Source of the DNA: Chitinophaga varians
Lineage (GTDB): Bacteria > Bacteroidota > Bacteroidia > Chitinophagales > Chitinophagaceae
NCBI RefSeq assembly: GCF_012641275.1
Contig: NZ_JABAIA010000002.1
Location: 930,001 to 994,000 of the forward strand
Direction of reading: 5' to 3'
Length of the DNA: 64,000 nt
Below the pieces are notes generated by a model that was not told the origin of the DNA, did no database searches, and worked only from the letters and a program-made list of their open reading frames with translations. A program made the position numbers and the translations under genes. Of the stretch, positions 18,434 to 26,182 are shown in pieces (the first letter of the stretch is position 1; each line of letters starts with the position of its first letter).

Positions 18434-18907
18434 TTATTCCAGGTGTGCTCTGAGCATCCAGGCCATTTTTTCATGTGTTTCCATCAGCCCCGTGATATAG
18501 TCGCTGCTGCCCGCATCATGCAGGGCGGTGGCATAGCCATTGATGTTTTCCCGGAGATGGATAAGAATGCTTTCATGATCATGCAGCAGGTCTTTGATGA
18601 ACCCTGTGCTGTCATTTTTCTCTCTTGTCATTTCTGTGAGATGGGTAAGGGCGAGGAATTCTTTCAGCGTGGCGGGAGGAAAATGTCCCAGCGTACGGAT
18701 ACGTTCTGCCATGCCGTCGATGATCTCATCCAGTTGCTGGTATTGGCTTTCAAAGAACAGGTGCTTACTGTGAAAATCGGGCCCTGTTACGCACCAGTGG
18801 GCTTTCCGTGTTTTAGTGTACAGGATGAATTCATCTGCCAGCATTTTACCCAGTGAATGGGCCACGGCGGCCAGGTGTTCTTGTTTGATACCGATATTGG
18901 TTTGCAT
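18434..18907 (-). CDS. dps: Dps-family DNA-protecting ferritin-like protein
   Basis: 157 residues, full length for Dps. It has the ferroxidase region at the dimer interface: KTRKAHWCVTGPDFHSKHLFFE (split: KTRKAHWCVTG and DFHSKHLFFE) with the conserved His and the downstream acidic residues of QYQQLDEIIDGMAERIRTLG. It forms a dodecamer that oxidises Fe(II) with peroxide, stores iron and shields DNA. It sits 11 nt after DoxX and 12 nt before DUF1275 in the minus-strand operon, indicating that the operon has an oxidative-stress component. Confidence 0.95.
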   Translation of the reverse strand: MQTNIGIKQEHLAAVAHSLGKMLADEFILYTKTRKAHWCVTGPDFHSKHLFFESQYQQLDEIIDGMAERIRTLGHFPPATLKEFLALTHLTEMTREKNDSTGFIKDLLHDHESILIHLRENINGYATALHDAGSSDYITGLMETHEKMAWMLRAHLE

Positions 18908-18918
18908 GTGTTAAAGAT

Positions 18919-19350
18919 TTAAAATAAGTGAGATAGGTATTGTACGTCGATGGAATAACGTCCCGGCCCCAGTACCAGCAATAATAACAGGCATAAGGTG
19001 TACATATAGGGAACGTCCCGCACCTCGGCGCTGTCCTTACGGTGTACCACAAAATAGCCGATGGCGGTCACGCCGATAGTAGGCAGGACAGCCAACCGTG
19101 TACACAGCCCCAGTGCCATCAGGAACGGCACGACTGTATCGGAGAAGGTGGCCACCCATCCGTTCAGCTTTTCCGGCAGATGTAACGGATTGGGAACGTG
19201 TTCCTTCTGACCGTTTTCCAGCCGGAATTTTTTCATGCCGTGTACGCGGAACAGCTCCAGCGCAAGCAGCAGGCGGAAAGCCAGCAACGCATAGTTGTTG
19301 AGCATACTGCCGGCATCCGAATACAGGATATGTTGGATGATATCTTTCAT
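18919..19350 (-). CDS. DoxX-family membrane protein
   Basis: 143 residues with four predicted membrane segments (LLAFRLLLALELFRVHGMKKF, split over LLAFRLLLALE and FRVHGMKKF; TVVPFLMALGLCTRLAVLPTI; LCLLLLLVLGPGRYSID). The RVHGMKKF motif after helix 1, the central GLCTRLAVLP and the terminal LGPGRYSID are typical of DoxX/DoxD-like proteins, which have been linked to quinone/thiosulfate redox and oxidative stress. It lies 9 nt after the amidohydrolase and 11 nt before Dps. Confidence 0.9.
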   Translation of the reverse strand: MKDIIQHILYSDAGSMLNNYALLAFRLLLALELFRVHGMKKFRLENGQKEHVPNPLHLPEKLNGWVATFSDTVVPFLMALGLCTRLAVLPTIGVTAIGYFVVHRKDSAEVRDVPYMYTLCLLLLLVLGPGRYSIDVQYLSHLF

Positions 19351-19359
19351 AAAAAATAT

Positions 19360-21237
19360 TTAGAAAGCAAAACAGGAGCATCCGAAGACACCCCAGAAAG
19401 CGGTGTAGTTATTGACCGGGATATTACTTAACCGGGCAGCATTATGATCATGGCCATGCACATCGCAGCTGCCGGCACAGCAATGCACCTGGCTGGCCAC
19501 GGCGGCGGCAGGTGCTGCCACCTTATTCCCGGCCGCGGAATAATAACCGCCAAACTGGTTGACAGGCGACCAGTCCGGCAGCACAGCGATGGGAGCAGGT
19601 GAAAAATGAGAGAACTCATCGCGGGCATATACAATTTTGCCGCCTACGACCGTCAGGACGGATTCAATATGTTTGATGGCTTCCTCCCGTACTTCAAAAT
19701 AGTCGGCGCCCAGTACGGCCAGATCGGCCAGCTGACCGGTTTTGATGCTGCCTTTGTTATCCTGTTCGCCGGAGAACCACGCACTTCCTTTGGTATATAA
19801 TTCGAGCGCTGTTTCCCGGCTTATTTTGGTGGCATCATCATACAGCTGGTGACCGCCCACAGTTTTGCCGGCAGAAAGCCAGTAAAGTGCTACCCATGGG
19901 TTGTAGCTGCTGACGCGGGTGGCGTCTGTGCCGGCGCCTACCGGTACGCCTGCCTGCAACATCCGTTTTACCGGCGGTGTGTGTGCTGCTGCTGTTTTAC
20001 CATAGCGGTCAGTGAAGTATTCTCCCTGGAAGGCCATCCTGCTCTGTACGGCGATACCGCCGCCCAGGGCCTTTACCCGGTCGATGTTCCGTTCATCGAT
20101 AGTTTCCGCATGATCAAATATCCAGTGCAGCCCGTTGAAAGGAATGTCCCTGTTCACTTTCTCGAAGACGTCGAGAAAGCGGGTGATGCTTTCGTTATAG
20201 GTGGCGTGCAACCGGAAAGGCCAGCGGTTTTCCACGAGGTGGCGCACCACTTTTTCCAGTTCGGCTTCCATCGTTTCCGGCAGATCGGGCCGTGGCTGCA
20301 GGAAATCTTCAAAGTCTGCTGCGGAGAACACCAGCATTTCACCGGCGCCGTTGTGCCGGTACATCTCATCTCCCTGGTGAAGTTTCACCGTGCTGGTCCA
20401 GTTTTTAAAATCTTCCAGCTCCTGTTTGGGCCTTTGTGTAAAGAGATTGTAGGCGATCCTGACCGTCAGTTGTTGTTTTTGGTGAAGTTCGCTGATCACC
20501 CGGTAGTCGTCAGGAAAGTTCTGAAACCCGCCACCGGCGTCGATGACGCTGGTAATGCCAAACCTGTTCAACTCCTTCATAAAATGGCGGGTGGAGTTGA
20601 CCTGATGCTCGTAGGACAACTTCGGTCCTTTGGCCAGGGTGGAATACAGGATCATGGCGTTGGGACTGGCAAGGATCAGTCCTGTGGGTTCCCCTTTGCT
20701 GTTCTTTTCGATGACGCCGCCGGGAGGAGCGGGCGTGTCTTTGGTGAAGCCCACGGCACGAAGCGCGGCGCGGTTCAGCAAAGCCCGGTCGTACAGGTGC
20801 ATAATGAAGACAGGCGTGTCCGGTGCGATGGCATTGATTTCATCCAGCGTAGGCATTCTTTTTTCGGCAAACTGATGTTCCGTCCATCCGCCCACCACTC
20901 TTACCCACTGGGGAGATGGCGTGACAGCTACCTGCTTTTTCAGCATGGCCAAAGCATCGGAGAGAGATGGCACGCCGTCCCATCTCAATTCAAGGTTATA
21001 GTTAAGGCCTCCGCGAATAAGGTGGATATGGGAATCGTTGAGCCCCGGGATGACACGTTTTCCTTTGAGGTCTATCTGCACCGTTGCTGCTGCGGCGTAT
21101 TGCTGAAGGATGGTATTGTCATCGCCTGCTGCCAGGAACCGGCCATCGCTGATGGCGACGGCCGTGGCTTTTGAATTGGAGGGATCTACCGTATGTATCT
21201 TCCCGTTGTATAAAATGAGATCAGCTTTTTTATTCAT
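19360..21237 (-). CDS. YtcJ-type metal-dependent amidohydrolase with Cys/His-rich C-terminal tail
   Basis: 625 residues. The N-terminal ADLILYNGKIHTVD and GKRVIPGLNDSHIHL (HxH metal site) mark an amidohydrolase_3/YtcJ-like enzyme. Later metal-ligand regions are in FRLHATYNES, HWIFDHAET and GAGTDATRVSSYNPW. No signal peptide is seen. The ATG at 21237 starts at the conserved domain; the longer frame to 21300 would overlap the preceding gene. The last ~50 residues are unusual: VHCCAGSCDVHGHDHN and then FWGVFGCSCFAF, rich in Cys and His, suggesting an extra metal site or redox element. It is part of the ten-gene operon. Substrate unknown. Confidence 0.9.
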   Translation of the reverse strand: MNKKADLILYNGKIHTVDPSNSKATAVAISDGRFLAAGDDNTILQQYAAAATVQIDLKGKRVIPGLNDSHIHLIRGGLNYNLELRWDGVPSLSDALAMLKKQVAVTPSPQWVRVVGGWTEHQFAEKRMPTLDEINAIAPDTPVFIMHLYDRALLNRAALRAVGFTKDTPAPPGGVIEKNSKGEPTGLILASPNAMILYSTLAKGPKLSYEHQVNSTRHFMKELNRFGITSVIDAGGGFQNFPDDYRVISELHQKQQLTVRIAYNLFTQRPKQELEDFKNWTSTVKLHQGDEMYRHNGAGEMLVFSAADFEDFLQPRPDLPETMEAELEKVVRHLVENRWPFRLHATYNESITRFLDVFEKVNRDIPFNGLHWIFDHAETIDERNIDRVKALGGGIAVQSRMAFQGEYFTDRYGKTAAAHTPPVKRMLQAGVPVGAGTDATRVSSYNPWVALYWLSAGKTVGGHQLYDDATKISRETALELYTKGSAWFSGEQDNKGSIKTGQLADLAVLGADYFEVREEAIKHIESVLTVVGGKIVYARDEFSHFSPAPIAVLPDWSPVNQFGGYYSAAGNKVAAPAAAVASQVHCCAGSCDVHGHDHNAARLSNIPVNNYTAFWGVFGCSCFAF

Positions 21238-21247
21238 AAGGAAGCAT

Positions 21248-21988
21248 TTAGTTGTTAAAGGATGCAATGGCTTCTTTGATACCTTCTCCGGCGGTTTCAA
21301 AAAACGCGGGACCGGCCAGCAATATGGCTTTGGTCATCGGTTTCACGGGAGAGAGGTGCTGCTGCTGCAGGTAGCGTTGGGTGCGCCAGGCCTGAATAAT
21401 CCCTTTGGTGACGTTGGCAGCCACCAATGCTGTTGGTGAATCGATGCCGGCATCTTTGATATCGCTGGCGAAGGCAAAGCCGGGCACACCGATACGCGTG
21501 GCTTCCCGGAGGGCGATGACGCCTACGCTAACCATCATGTCCGCATTAAAATGGTTCCGGTCCCCCAGGCCGATCAGCAGCAGCTTAGGTGCTTTCATGG
21601 CGCCTTTGGGCGGGGTGATCAGCAGCGTTTCGAGATAATGCCCTTCGAATTTTCCACTTTTTCTTAATTCGGTGATCTGTCCTTTGAGCGCGTCGTCGAG
21701 ATGTACCATGCCGTTGAGTGCAGCAGGCAATGCAGGGGGATTGAAGATGTCGCCTTCGGTGTATTCAAATACGCAGGCAACCTGCAAAGGCGCTACAGCA
21801 GCAGAAGGGCCTTGCACCAGTCCTACGATGGAGATGCCATCTACTTTGCCCCATACCTTAGCCGTGCCGATGGGCGTGGTTTTAACGTCGGCATGTTGTG
21901 CCACAAGGGTAATGGTATGCAGCAAAAGAAAAGAAACACTCATGGAAATAATGAGTGCTCTGCAACGGGTAATAAATGTTTTATTCAT
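21248..21988 (-). CDS. Exported M17 (leucyl aminopeptidase) N-terminal-domain protein
   Basis: 246 residues with an N-terminal hydrophobic signal (ALIISMSVSFLLLHTITLVAQ). The remainder, with VACVFEYTEGDIFNPPALPAALNGMVHL and LLITPPKGAMKAPKLLLIGLGDR as recognisable stretches, matches the macro-like N-terminal domain of peptidase M17. The catalytic C-terminal domain with its two zinc sites is completely absent and the gene ends naturally, so it is not a simple truncation by the window. A binding rather than peptidase role is likely. It is in the ten-gene operon between the porin and the amidohydrolase. Confidence 0.8.
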   Translation of the reverse strand: MNKTFITRCRALIISMSVSFLLLHTITLVAQHADVKTTPIGTAKVWGKVDGISIVGLVQGPSAAVAPLQVACVFEYTEGDIFNPPALPAALNGMVHLDDALKGQITELRKSGKFEGHYLETLLITPPKGAMKAPKLLLIGLGDRNHFNADMMVSVGVIALREATRIGVPGFAFASDIKDAGIDSPTALVAANVTKGIIQAWRTQRYLQQQHLSPVKPMTKAILLAGPAFFETAGEGIKEAIASFNN

Positions 21989-22008
21989 GGTTTATCGTTT
22001 TTTACATG

Positions 22009-23400
22009 TTAGAATTTGAAGCTGACCCTGGTGTTGAAAAACAGGCCGTCTTTGGGCGTAGGTGTCATGTCGCGTATAAAGGCGCCTGTTTTGAAATATT
22101 GAAAACCGCAGTTCAGCGATAGGAATTTGTTCATGCTGTACACGAAGCTGGCGAGATAAGCGGTGCCGATATGTCTTTCCGGGGAAGAAGAACCGGCCAG
22201 GTTGAATCCGCCGCTGGGCCTGTAAATGCCGTCCTGTAGCGAGTATCGCCAGTTGAGCACAACATCCGCCTGTGCCAGTATCTTCTTACCGATATTGATA
22301 GTGGCATAGGGGTGTAAGTCTATCAGGTTTACAGGGCCTATCTGCGGACTGAATCCAAAGTATCCGCCTTTAGGATAAAGGGGATTAAAAGACTGAAGGT
22401 CGCCATCTCCTTTTTTCCTGTCGCCGGAGATATAGTCGTTTCGCAGGCTGATGGCCGGTTTACCGGGAAGGTCTTCAAACAGGTAGCCCGCTTCCACGGA
22501 GGCGGTCCATGCATTGATACGGCCGCTGCCAAAGGTGCCGAACTGCCAGGCGGCTTCCAGGTTGTAAATGAAACCGCCGCCGTACCGCCATATCCGCGTG
22601 CCTGCGGTATGCCGTAGTTCCTTGTTGATACCTTCTTCGAAAGATGAGCGGTCGCGTTTAATACCGATGTAGTACAAATCGATATTGGGAAAAGCGGGAA
22701 TGATGATTTTGCTGTACAATCCCCACAGGTTCAACTGTTTGCCGCGTTTGTTGTCAAAAGCGCCGGTGTAGGTGGTGTCGGCCATCATGGCAAATCCGTC
22801 GATGCTCCATCGTGAGGTGGAATACATCAGTTTGGCGCCGTCGAAATATAACCTGAGGTTAGGGCCTTCCCTGACAGAGATAAGCCTGCCGCTGCCATAA
22901 TCCAGTTCCTGCCTGCCGGCGCGAAGTATCAGCTGCTGGTCTTTTCTGTTGATGATGGCTGCATCGATGAAGAGGTTCTGTATATTCAGGTGGTCTTCAT
23001 CGATGGGGCGCGGACCATTGCTTCTGCCGGTTTCCCAGGCGCTTCTGATTTGTGCGAAAATCCTGAACCGTTCGTGCAGGTGCAGGTCTGCATGCACGTC
23101 ATAACGCTGCAACAGAAACGCGTTGTGCCCAATGCCCAGCCTTCCCCAGTCTTCGTTGTTAAAATCGACATATTCCATTCTGGCCGCACCGCCGAATGAA
23201 ATATAGGCGTTCCCGTTATTGGACAAGCCGGTGTATTTTATTTTCCGGTAGAAGGTACGGGCAGAATCTTTCAGGCCCGAATAGTCTTCGTCAAAGCGCA
23301 TCAGCTTAAAGCTTTGCCCTGTTGTCCGGGAAACGGATGAAAGAAATATAATAACGGATATGGTTAAACGAAAAAGACGGGGAAGGCGTTTTAAAGGCAA
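22009..23400 (-). CDS. Alginate-export-family outer-membrane porin
   Basis: 463 residues with a signal peptide (LTISVIIFLSSVSRTTGQ) and a beta-barrel pattern of alternating strands ending RVSFKF, an aromatic C-terminus. The pieces ISFGGAARMEYVDFNNEDWG, RIFAQIRSAWETGR and LILRAGRQELDYGSGRLIS are characteristic of AlgE-like (alginate_exp) barrels found in many Bacteroidota and Proteobacteria. Despite the family name, such porins often transport other compounds. No alginate synthesis genes are present. It lies between the isochorismatase-like gene and the M17 N-domain gene with gaps of 20-24 nt. Confidence 0.9.
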   Translation of the reverse strand: MPLKRLPRLFRLTISVIIFLSSVSRTTGQSFKLMRFDEDYSGLKDSARTFYRKIKYTGLSNNGNAYISFGGAARMEYVDFNNEDWGRLGIGHNAFLLQRYDVHADLHLHERFRIFAQIRSAWETGRSNGPRPIDEDHLNIQNLFIDAAIINRKDQQLILRAGRQELDYGSGRLISVREGPNLRLYFDGAKLMYSTSRWSIDGFAMMADTTYTGAFDNKRGKQLNLWGLYSKIIIPAFPNIDLYYIGIKRDRSSFEEGINKELRHTAGTRIWRYGGGFIYNLEAAWQFGTFGSGRINAWTASVEAGYLFEDLPGKPAISLRNDYISGDRKKGDGDLQSFNPLYPKGGYFGFSPQIGPVNLIDLHPYATINIGKKILAQADVVLNWRYSLQDGIYRPSGGFNLAGSSSPERHIGTAYLASFVYSMNKFLSLNCGFQYFKTGAFIRDMTPTPKDGLFFNTRVSFKF

Positions 23401-23424
23401 TTGGAACAGGTTTTAGCGAATGAA

Positions 23425-24057
23425 TTAGTGTTGCAGCATGTGGTGGGCATAGTGGATGCCTATGCCATAGGCACCGCCGTATTTCTTCATCAGATCGGTG
23501 ACAGCCTTATACGTGTCCTGACGGGCCCAGTCGCGTTGCAGCTCCAGCAGGTACTGAATGGATGTCATGGGTTTTACACCGGCATGTATCATTCTTTGTA
23601 CGGAGCGTTCATGCGCTTCTGCGCTTACATCGCCGCAGGCGTCGGTGATCACGAACACGTCATAGCCTTCTTCCAGTGCGGACAGCGCCGGTCCTACGAT
23701 GCATACGCCTGTCCACAGTCCGGCCAGCACCAGTTTCTTTTTTCCTTTGCCTACAATGGCTTTATAGGCCGCTTCATCTTCCCATGTATTCATGGAAGTA
23801 CGGTCGATATAACCGGAGGTGGCCTGCGGATAAAACTCTTCGATCTCGGGAAACACAGGGCCGGAAAAGGATTGTTCTGCTACAGTCGTTACTACAGTTG
23901 GCACGTTGAAGATTTTGGATGCACCTGCAACGATAGCGGTGTTGGTCCTCAGCTCGCTCAGTGCAATGCTTTTGGTGGCAAAGCCCATTTGACCTTCAAA
24001 GTCGATCAGTACCAGCGCATGATTGTCGGGAGACAATAAGTTGGATGATGGTTTCAT
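23425..24057 (-). CDS. Isochorismatase-family cysteine hydrolase
   Basis: 210 residues. The catalytic triad of the family is visible: Asp19 in LVLIDFEGQMGF, Lys108 in KKKLVLAG, and the nucleophile Cys119 in GLWTGVCIVGPAL. The family hydrolyses isochorismate, nicotinamide or other amides; the sequence looks closest to YcaC-type enzymes, whose natural substrate is not settled. The ATG at 24057 is preferred to an upstream start at 24081 because the extra residues lie outside the fold. It is the first gene of the ten-gene minus-strand operon, and the 194-nt gap upstream must hold its promoter. Confidence 0.92.
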   Translation of the reverse strand: MKPSSNLLSPDNHALVLIDFEGQMGFATKSIALSELRTNTAIVAGASKIFNVPTVVTTVAEQSFSGPVFPEIEEFYPQATSGYIDRTSMNTWEDEAAYKAIVGKGKKKLVLAGLWTGVCIVGPALSALEEGYDVFVITDACGDVSAEAHERSVQRMIHAGVKPMTSIQYLLELQRDWARQDTYKAVTDLMKKYGGAYGIGIHYAHHMLQH

Positions 24058-24199
24058 TTTTAAAATAGTTTGCGCCAGCAAGACAATTCAGATGCCTGTT
24101 TGTAAATTATTGATATGTAATTAGTTATGTGTTTTCGTGGGAATCGGGGCTTTACGGTATTTCGTAGAATTATGAAAAAGCGAAAAAAGCATTTACAGA

Positions 24200-24230
24200 A
24201 AAGCCCCGTTTGCCATGGCAAACGGGGCTG
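24200..24230 (-). terminator. Terminator of the cytoplasmic alpha/beta hydrolase gene
   Basis: 13-bp perfect inverted repeat (24202-24214 with 24217-24229), followed on the minus strand by TTTTCTG. It separates the hydrolase paralogue from the downstream ten-gene operon. Confidence 0.8.
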
Positions 24231-24251
24231 ATGATAGCATGCAGGCATATA

Positions 24252-24965
24252 TCAGTTGCCGGATACTTCCTGTGCCGCTGCTGCAATAACAGCGGCCACT
24301 TTCTCCGGCTGGGACACATAAAGAGCGTGACTGCCTTTTATTTCCGTGACTTTGGTATTGGAGCGGCGGTACATATTACGTTGGATATCGGGGTGGATGC
24401 TTTTGTCATCAGTGGCCACGATGCCAAAAGCGGGTTTGTTTCTCCAGGCGGCAGCAGTGATGGGAGAAAGGAAACATTGGCCGTAAAATGCGCCCTGTGA
24501 GGCATACATGAAAGCTGCTTCTTCCTGGCTGAGGTCTGCACAGAAGCCGGCGTGGTATTTAGCTTTGTCATAATACACGATGCCTTTTTCATCCGGCGGC
24601 AGTACGCCGTTTTCCGGTGCGGGTGGCGCTGTCTGGAACCACTGCAGCGCTGTTTCATTGTTGTCTGGCTGGAAGGCTGCAATGTAAACCAGTCCGGCTA
24701 CCTTGGGATGATTACCTGCCTCGGTGATAACGGCGCCTCCCCATGAGTGGCCGGCGAGGATGGCCGGACCATCCTGTGCGTCCAGCGCCAGGTGGGTAGC
24801 AGTGACATCGTCTTTTAAAGAAGTCAGAGGGTTCTGCACAACGGTCACCTGGTAACCTTGTCGGGTAAGTGCTTCGTACACGCCTTTGTAGCCGGAGCCG
24901 TCAGCGAATGCGCCATGTACCAAAACGATGTTTTTTACTGCGGGGAGGTTTGCTTGATTTTTCAT
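24252..24965 (-). CDS. Cytoplasmic alpha/beta hydrolase, paralogue of the secreted hydrolase at 5546
   Basis: 237 residues, nearly the same protein as the mature part of 5546-6325, with the same GAFADGSGY oxyanion strand, nucleophile motif GHSWGG and catalytic-His region KGSHALYVSQP. The signal peptide is missing: the protein begins MKNQANLPAVKNIVLVHG, so this copy should stay in the cytoplasm. It is a single-gene unit with its own terminator. The upstream non-coding block resembles the one before the secreted copy, which indicates duplication together with the promoter region. It is divergent from a dienelactone-hydrolase-like gene. Confidence 0.9.
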   Translation of the reverse strand: MKNQANLPAVKNIVLVHGAFADGSGYKGVYEALTRQGYQVTVVQNPLTSLKDDVTATHLALDAQDGPAILAGHSWGGAVITEAGNHPKVAGLVYIAAFQPDNNETALQWFQTAPPAPENGVLPPDEKGIVYYDKAKYHAGFCADLSQEEAAFMYASQGAFYGQCFLSPITAAAWRNKPAFGIVATDDKSIHPDIQRNMYRRSNTKVTEIKGSHALYVSQPEKVAAVIAAAAQEVSGN

Positions 24966-24998
24966 GTTATCGGAGTTTTTGCTTTTTTGTTTCTTGTT

Positions 24999-25076
24999 AA
25001 CAATACAAAGGTGCGATGGAAAACGGGCCGCGTTTATGAGCGTATTGCCCGGTGTGTTGTAATAATTTCCCTTTTT
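24999..25076. promoter_or_regulatory. Conserved upstream block of the cytoplasmic hydrolase (copy 2)
   Basis: Counterpart of 6356-6433, with most positions identical. On the minus strand it contains CACCTTTG, a TAnnTTTG-like box. Here the block is not followed by an AraC gene on the same strand, but a short piece matching the 3' end of that gene remains. Confidence 0.55.
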
Positions 25077-25176
25077 TGGGACAGCTGCTTCATTTTGGCT
25101 ACAATATCCGGTATTAGGGCTACATCCTGAAGAGCGCAGCAGCCGAATTTTGACTCATCAAACAAAATGAGATCAT

Positions 25177-26124
25177 ATGAACACAATCAATCACACTTTC
25201 TCTTCTAACAGTATAGCGACAAGGAAAGTTTCCTTTACATCAGATGGTATTAAGATAGCGGGCAACCTGTACCTCCCGGCCATGATGGACGCAGCTCCCC
25301 GCCCTGCCCTCGTGGTAAGCCACCCCGGCACAGGCGTCAAAGAGCAGACGGCTGGCCTGTACGCCAGGCTGCTGGCAGAGCGGGGATTTATCACCCTGGC
25401 CTTTGATGCAGCTTACCAGGGCGAAAGTGAAGGGTTTCCCCGTGGCCTTGAAAATCCTTCTCAAAGAGTGGAGGATATTAAATCAGCTGTTTCTTTTCTC
25501 AGCACCCTGCCTGAAGTAGATGCCGGCAAAACGGGCGTGTTGGGTATCTGTGCATCGGGAGGTTATGGTATCATGGCGGCAGCCACCGATCACCGGATCA
25601 AAGCGGTGGCCACCGTGAGTGGCGTGGATGTAGGACGGATGTTCAGAAACGGCGCTGATGGCAAACAAAGCCCCGATGTGATACAACAAATGCTGGACCT
25701 TGCGGCGCAGGACAGGCGTGCTGTAGCTGCCGGCAAAGAGGAAGGCTCTTTCCCGCTTTTCCCTGAAACGGAAGAACAGGCGAAAGCACAGGGACGGTAC
25801 GCGTATGAGGGATGGAAATACTATTGCACCAGCCAGGGCCAACATCCACGTTCAGCCAAAACCTTTACCTGGAGCAGCGTGGAACACATCGCGGGTTTTG
25901 ATGCCTTTCGTTTTGTGGATATGATCGCGCCACGGCCGCTATTGATCATTGCGGGATCTGAGGCAGACACCTTATGGATGGCGCAGGAGGCATTCTCTCT
26001 TGCGAAAGAGCCTAAAGCGCTTTTTATCGTGGAAGGCGCTTCCCATACAGACCTTTACCATCAGGAGGAAGCTGTCATCCCGGCTGTTGATGAACTGGAA
26101 CACTTTTTTAACACAAAACTGTAA
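25177..26124 (+). CDS. Dienelactone-hydrolase-like alpha/beta hydrolase
   Basis: 315 residues. KVSFTSDGIKIAGNLYLP is the usual N-terminal strand of the YcjY/dienelactone-hydrolase-like group. The nucleophile elbow reads GICASGGY, where Cys occupies the position of the usual serine, as in dienelactone hydrolase (GxCxGG). The acid lies in LLIIAGSEADTL and the catalytic His in VEGASHTDLYH. No signal peptide. It is followed by a hairpin and then an AraC regulator in the same direction. Substrate unknown. Confidence 0.88.
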   Translation: MNTINHTFSSNSIATRKVSFTSDGIKIAGNLYLPAMMDAAPRPALVVSHPGTGVKEQTAGLYARLLAERGFITLAFDAAYQGESEGFPRGLENPSQRVEDIKSAVSFLSTLPEVDAGKTGVLGICASGGYGIMAAATDHRIKAVATVSGVDVGRMFRNGADGKQSPDVIQQMLDLAAQDRRAVAAGKEEGSFPLFPETEEQAKAQGRYAYEGWKYYCTSQGQHPRSAKTFTWSSVEHIAGFDAFRFVDMIAPRPLLIIAGSEADTLWMAQEAFSLAKEPKALFIVEGASHTDLYHQEEAVIPAVDELEHFFNTKL

Positions 26125-26133
26125 TGCTGCCCT

Positions 26134-26163
26134 GCAGGTCTCCTGATCAGGCAGGAGACCTGC
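26134..26163 (+). terminator. Hairpin between the hydrolase and AraC genes
   Basis: 12-bp inverted repeat (26134-26145 with 26152-26163) and a 6-nt loop, immediately after the stop codon at 26124. There is no strong T run, so it may be an attenuating or mRNA-stabilising hairpin rather than a full terminator. Confidence 0.5.
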
Positions 26164-26182
26164 AAATATTGTAACTTTAAAC

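Noticed and set aside
19849..21174. 441-codon open frame on the plus strand
   Set aside because: It lies entirely antisense to the amidohydrolase gene, whose motifs are unmistakable. The frame reads as an unstructured Phe/His/Val/Gly-rich translation and has no family features.
24058..24251. Sigma-54 (-24/-12) promoter for the ten-gene operon
   Set aside because: Sought because the operon encodes a sigma-54 response regulator, but no GG-N10-GC arrangement was found on the minus strand by eye.
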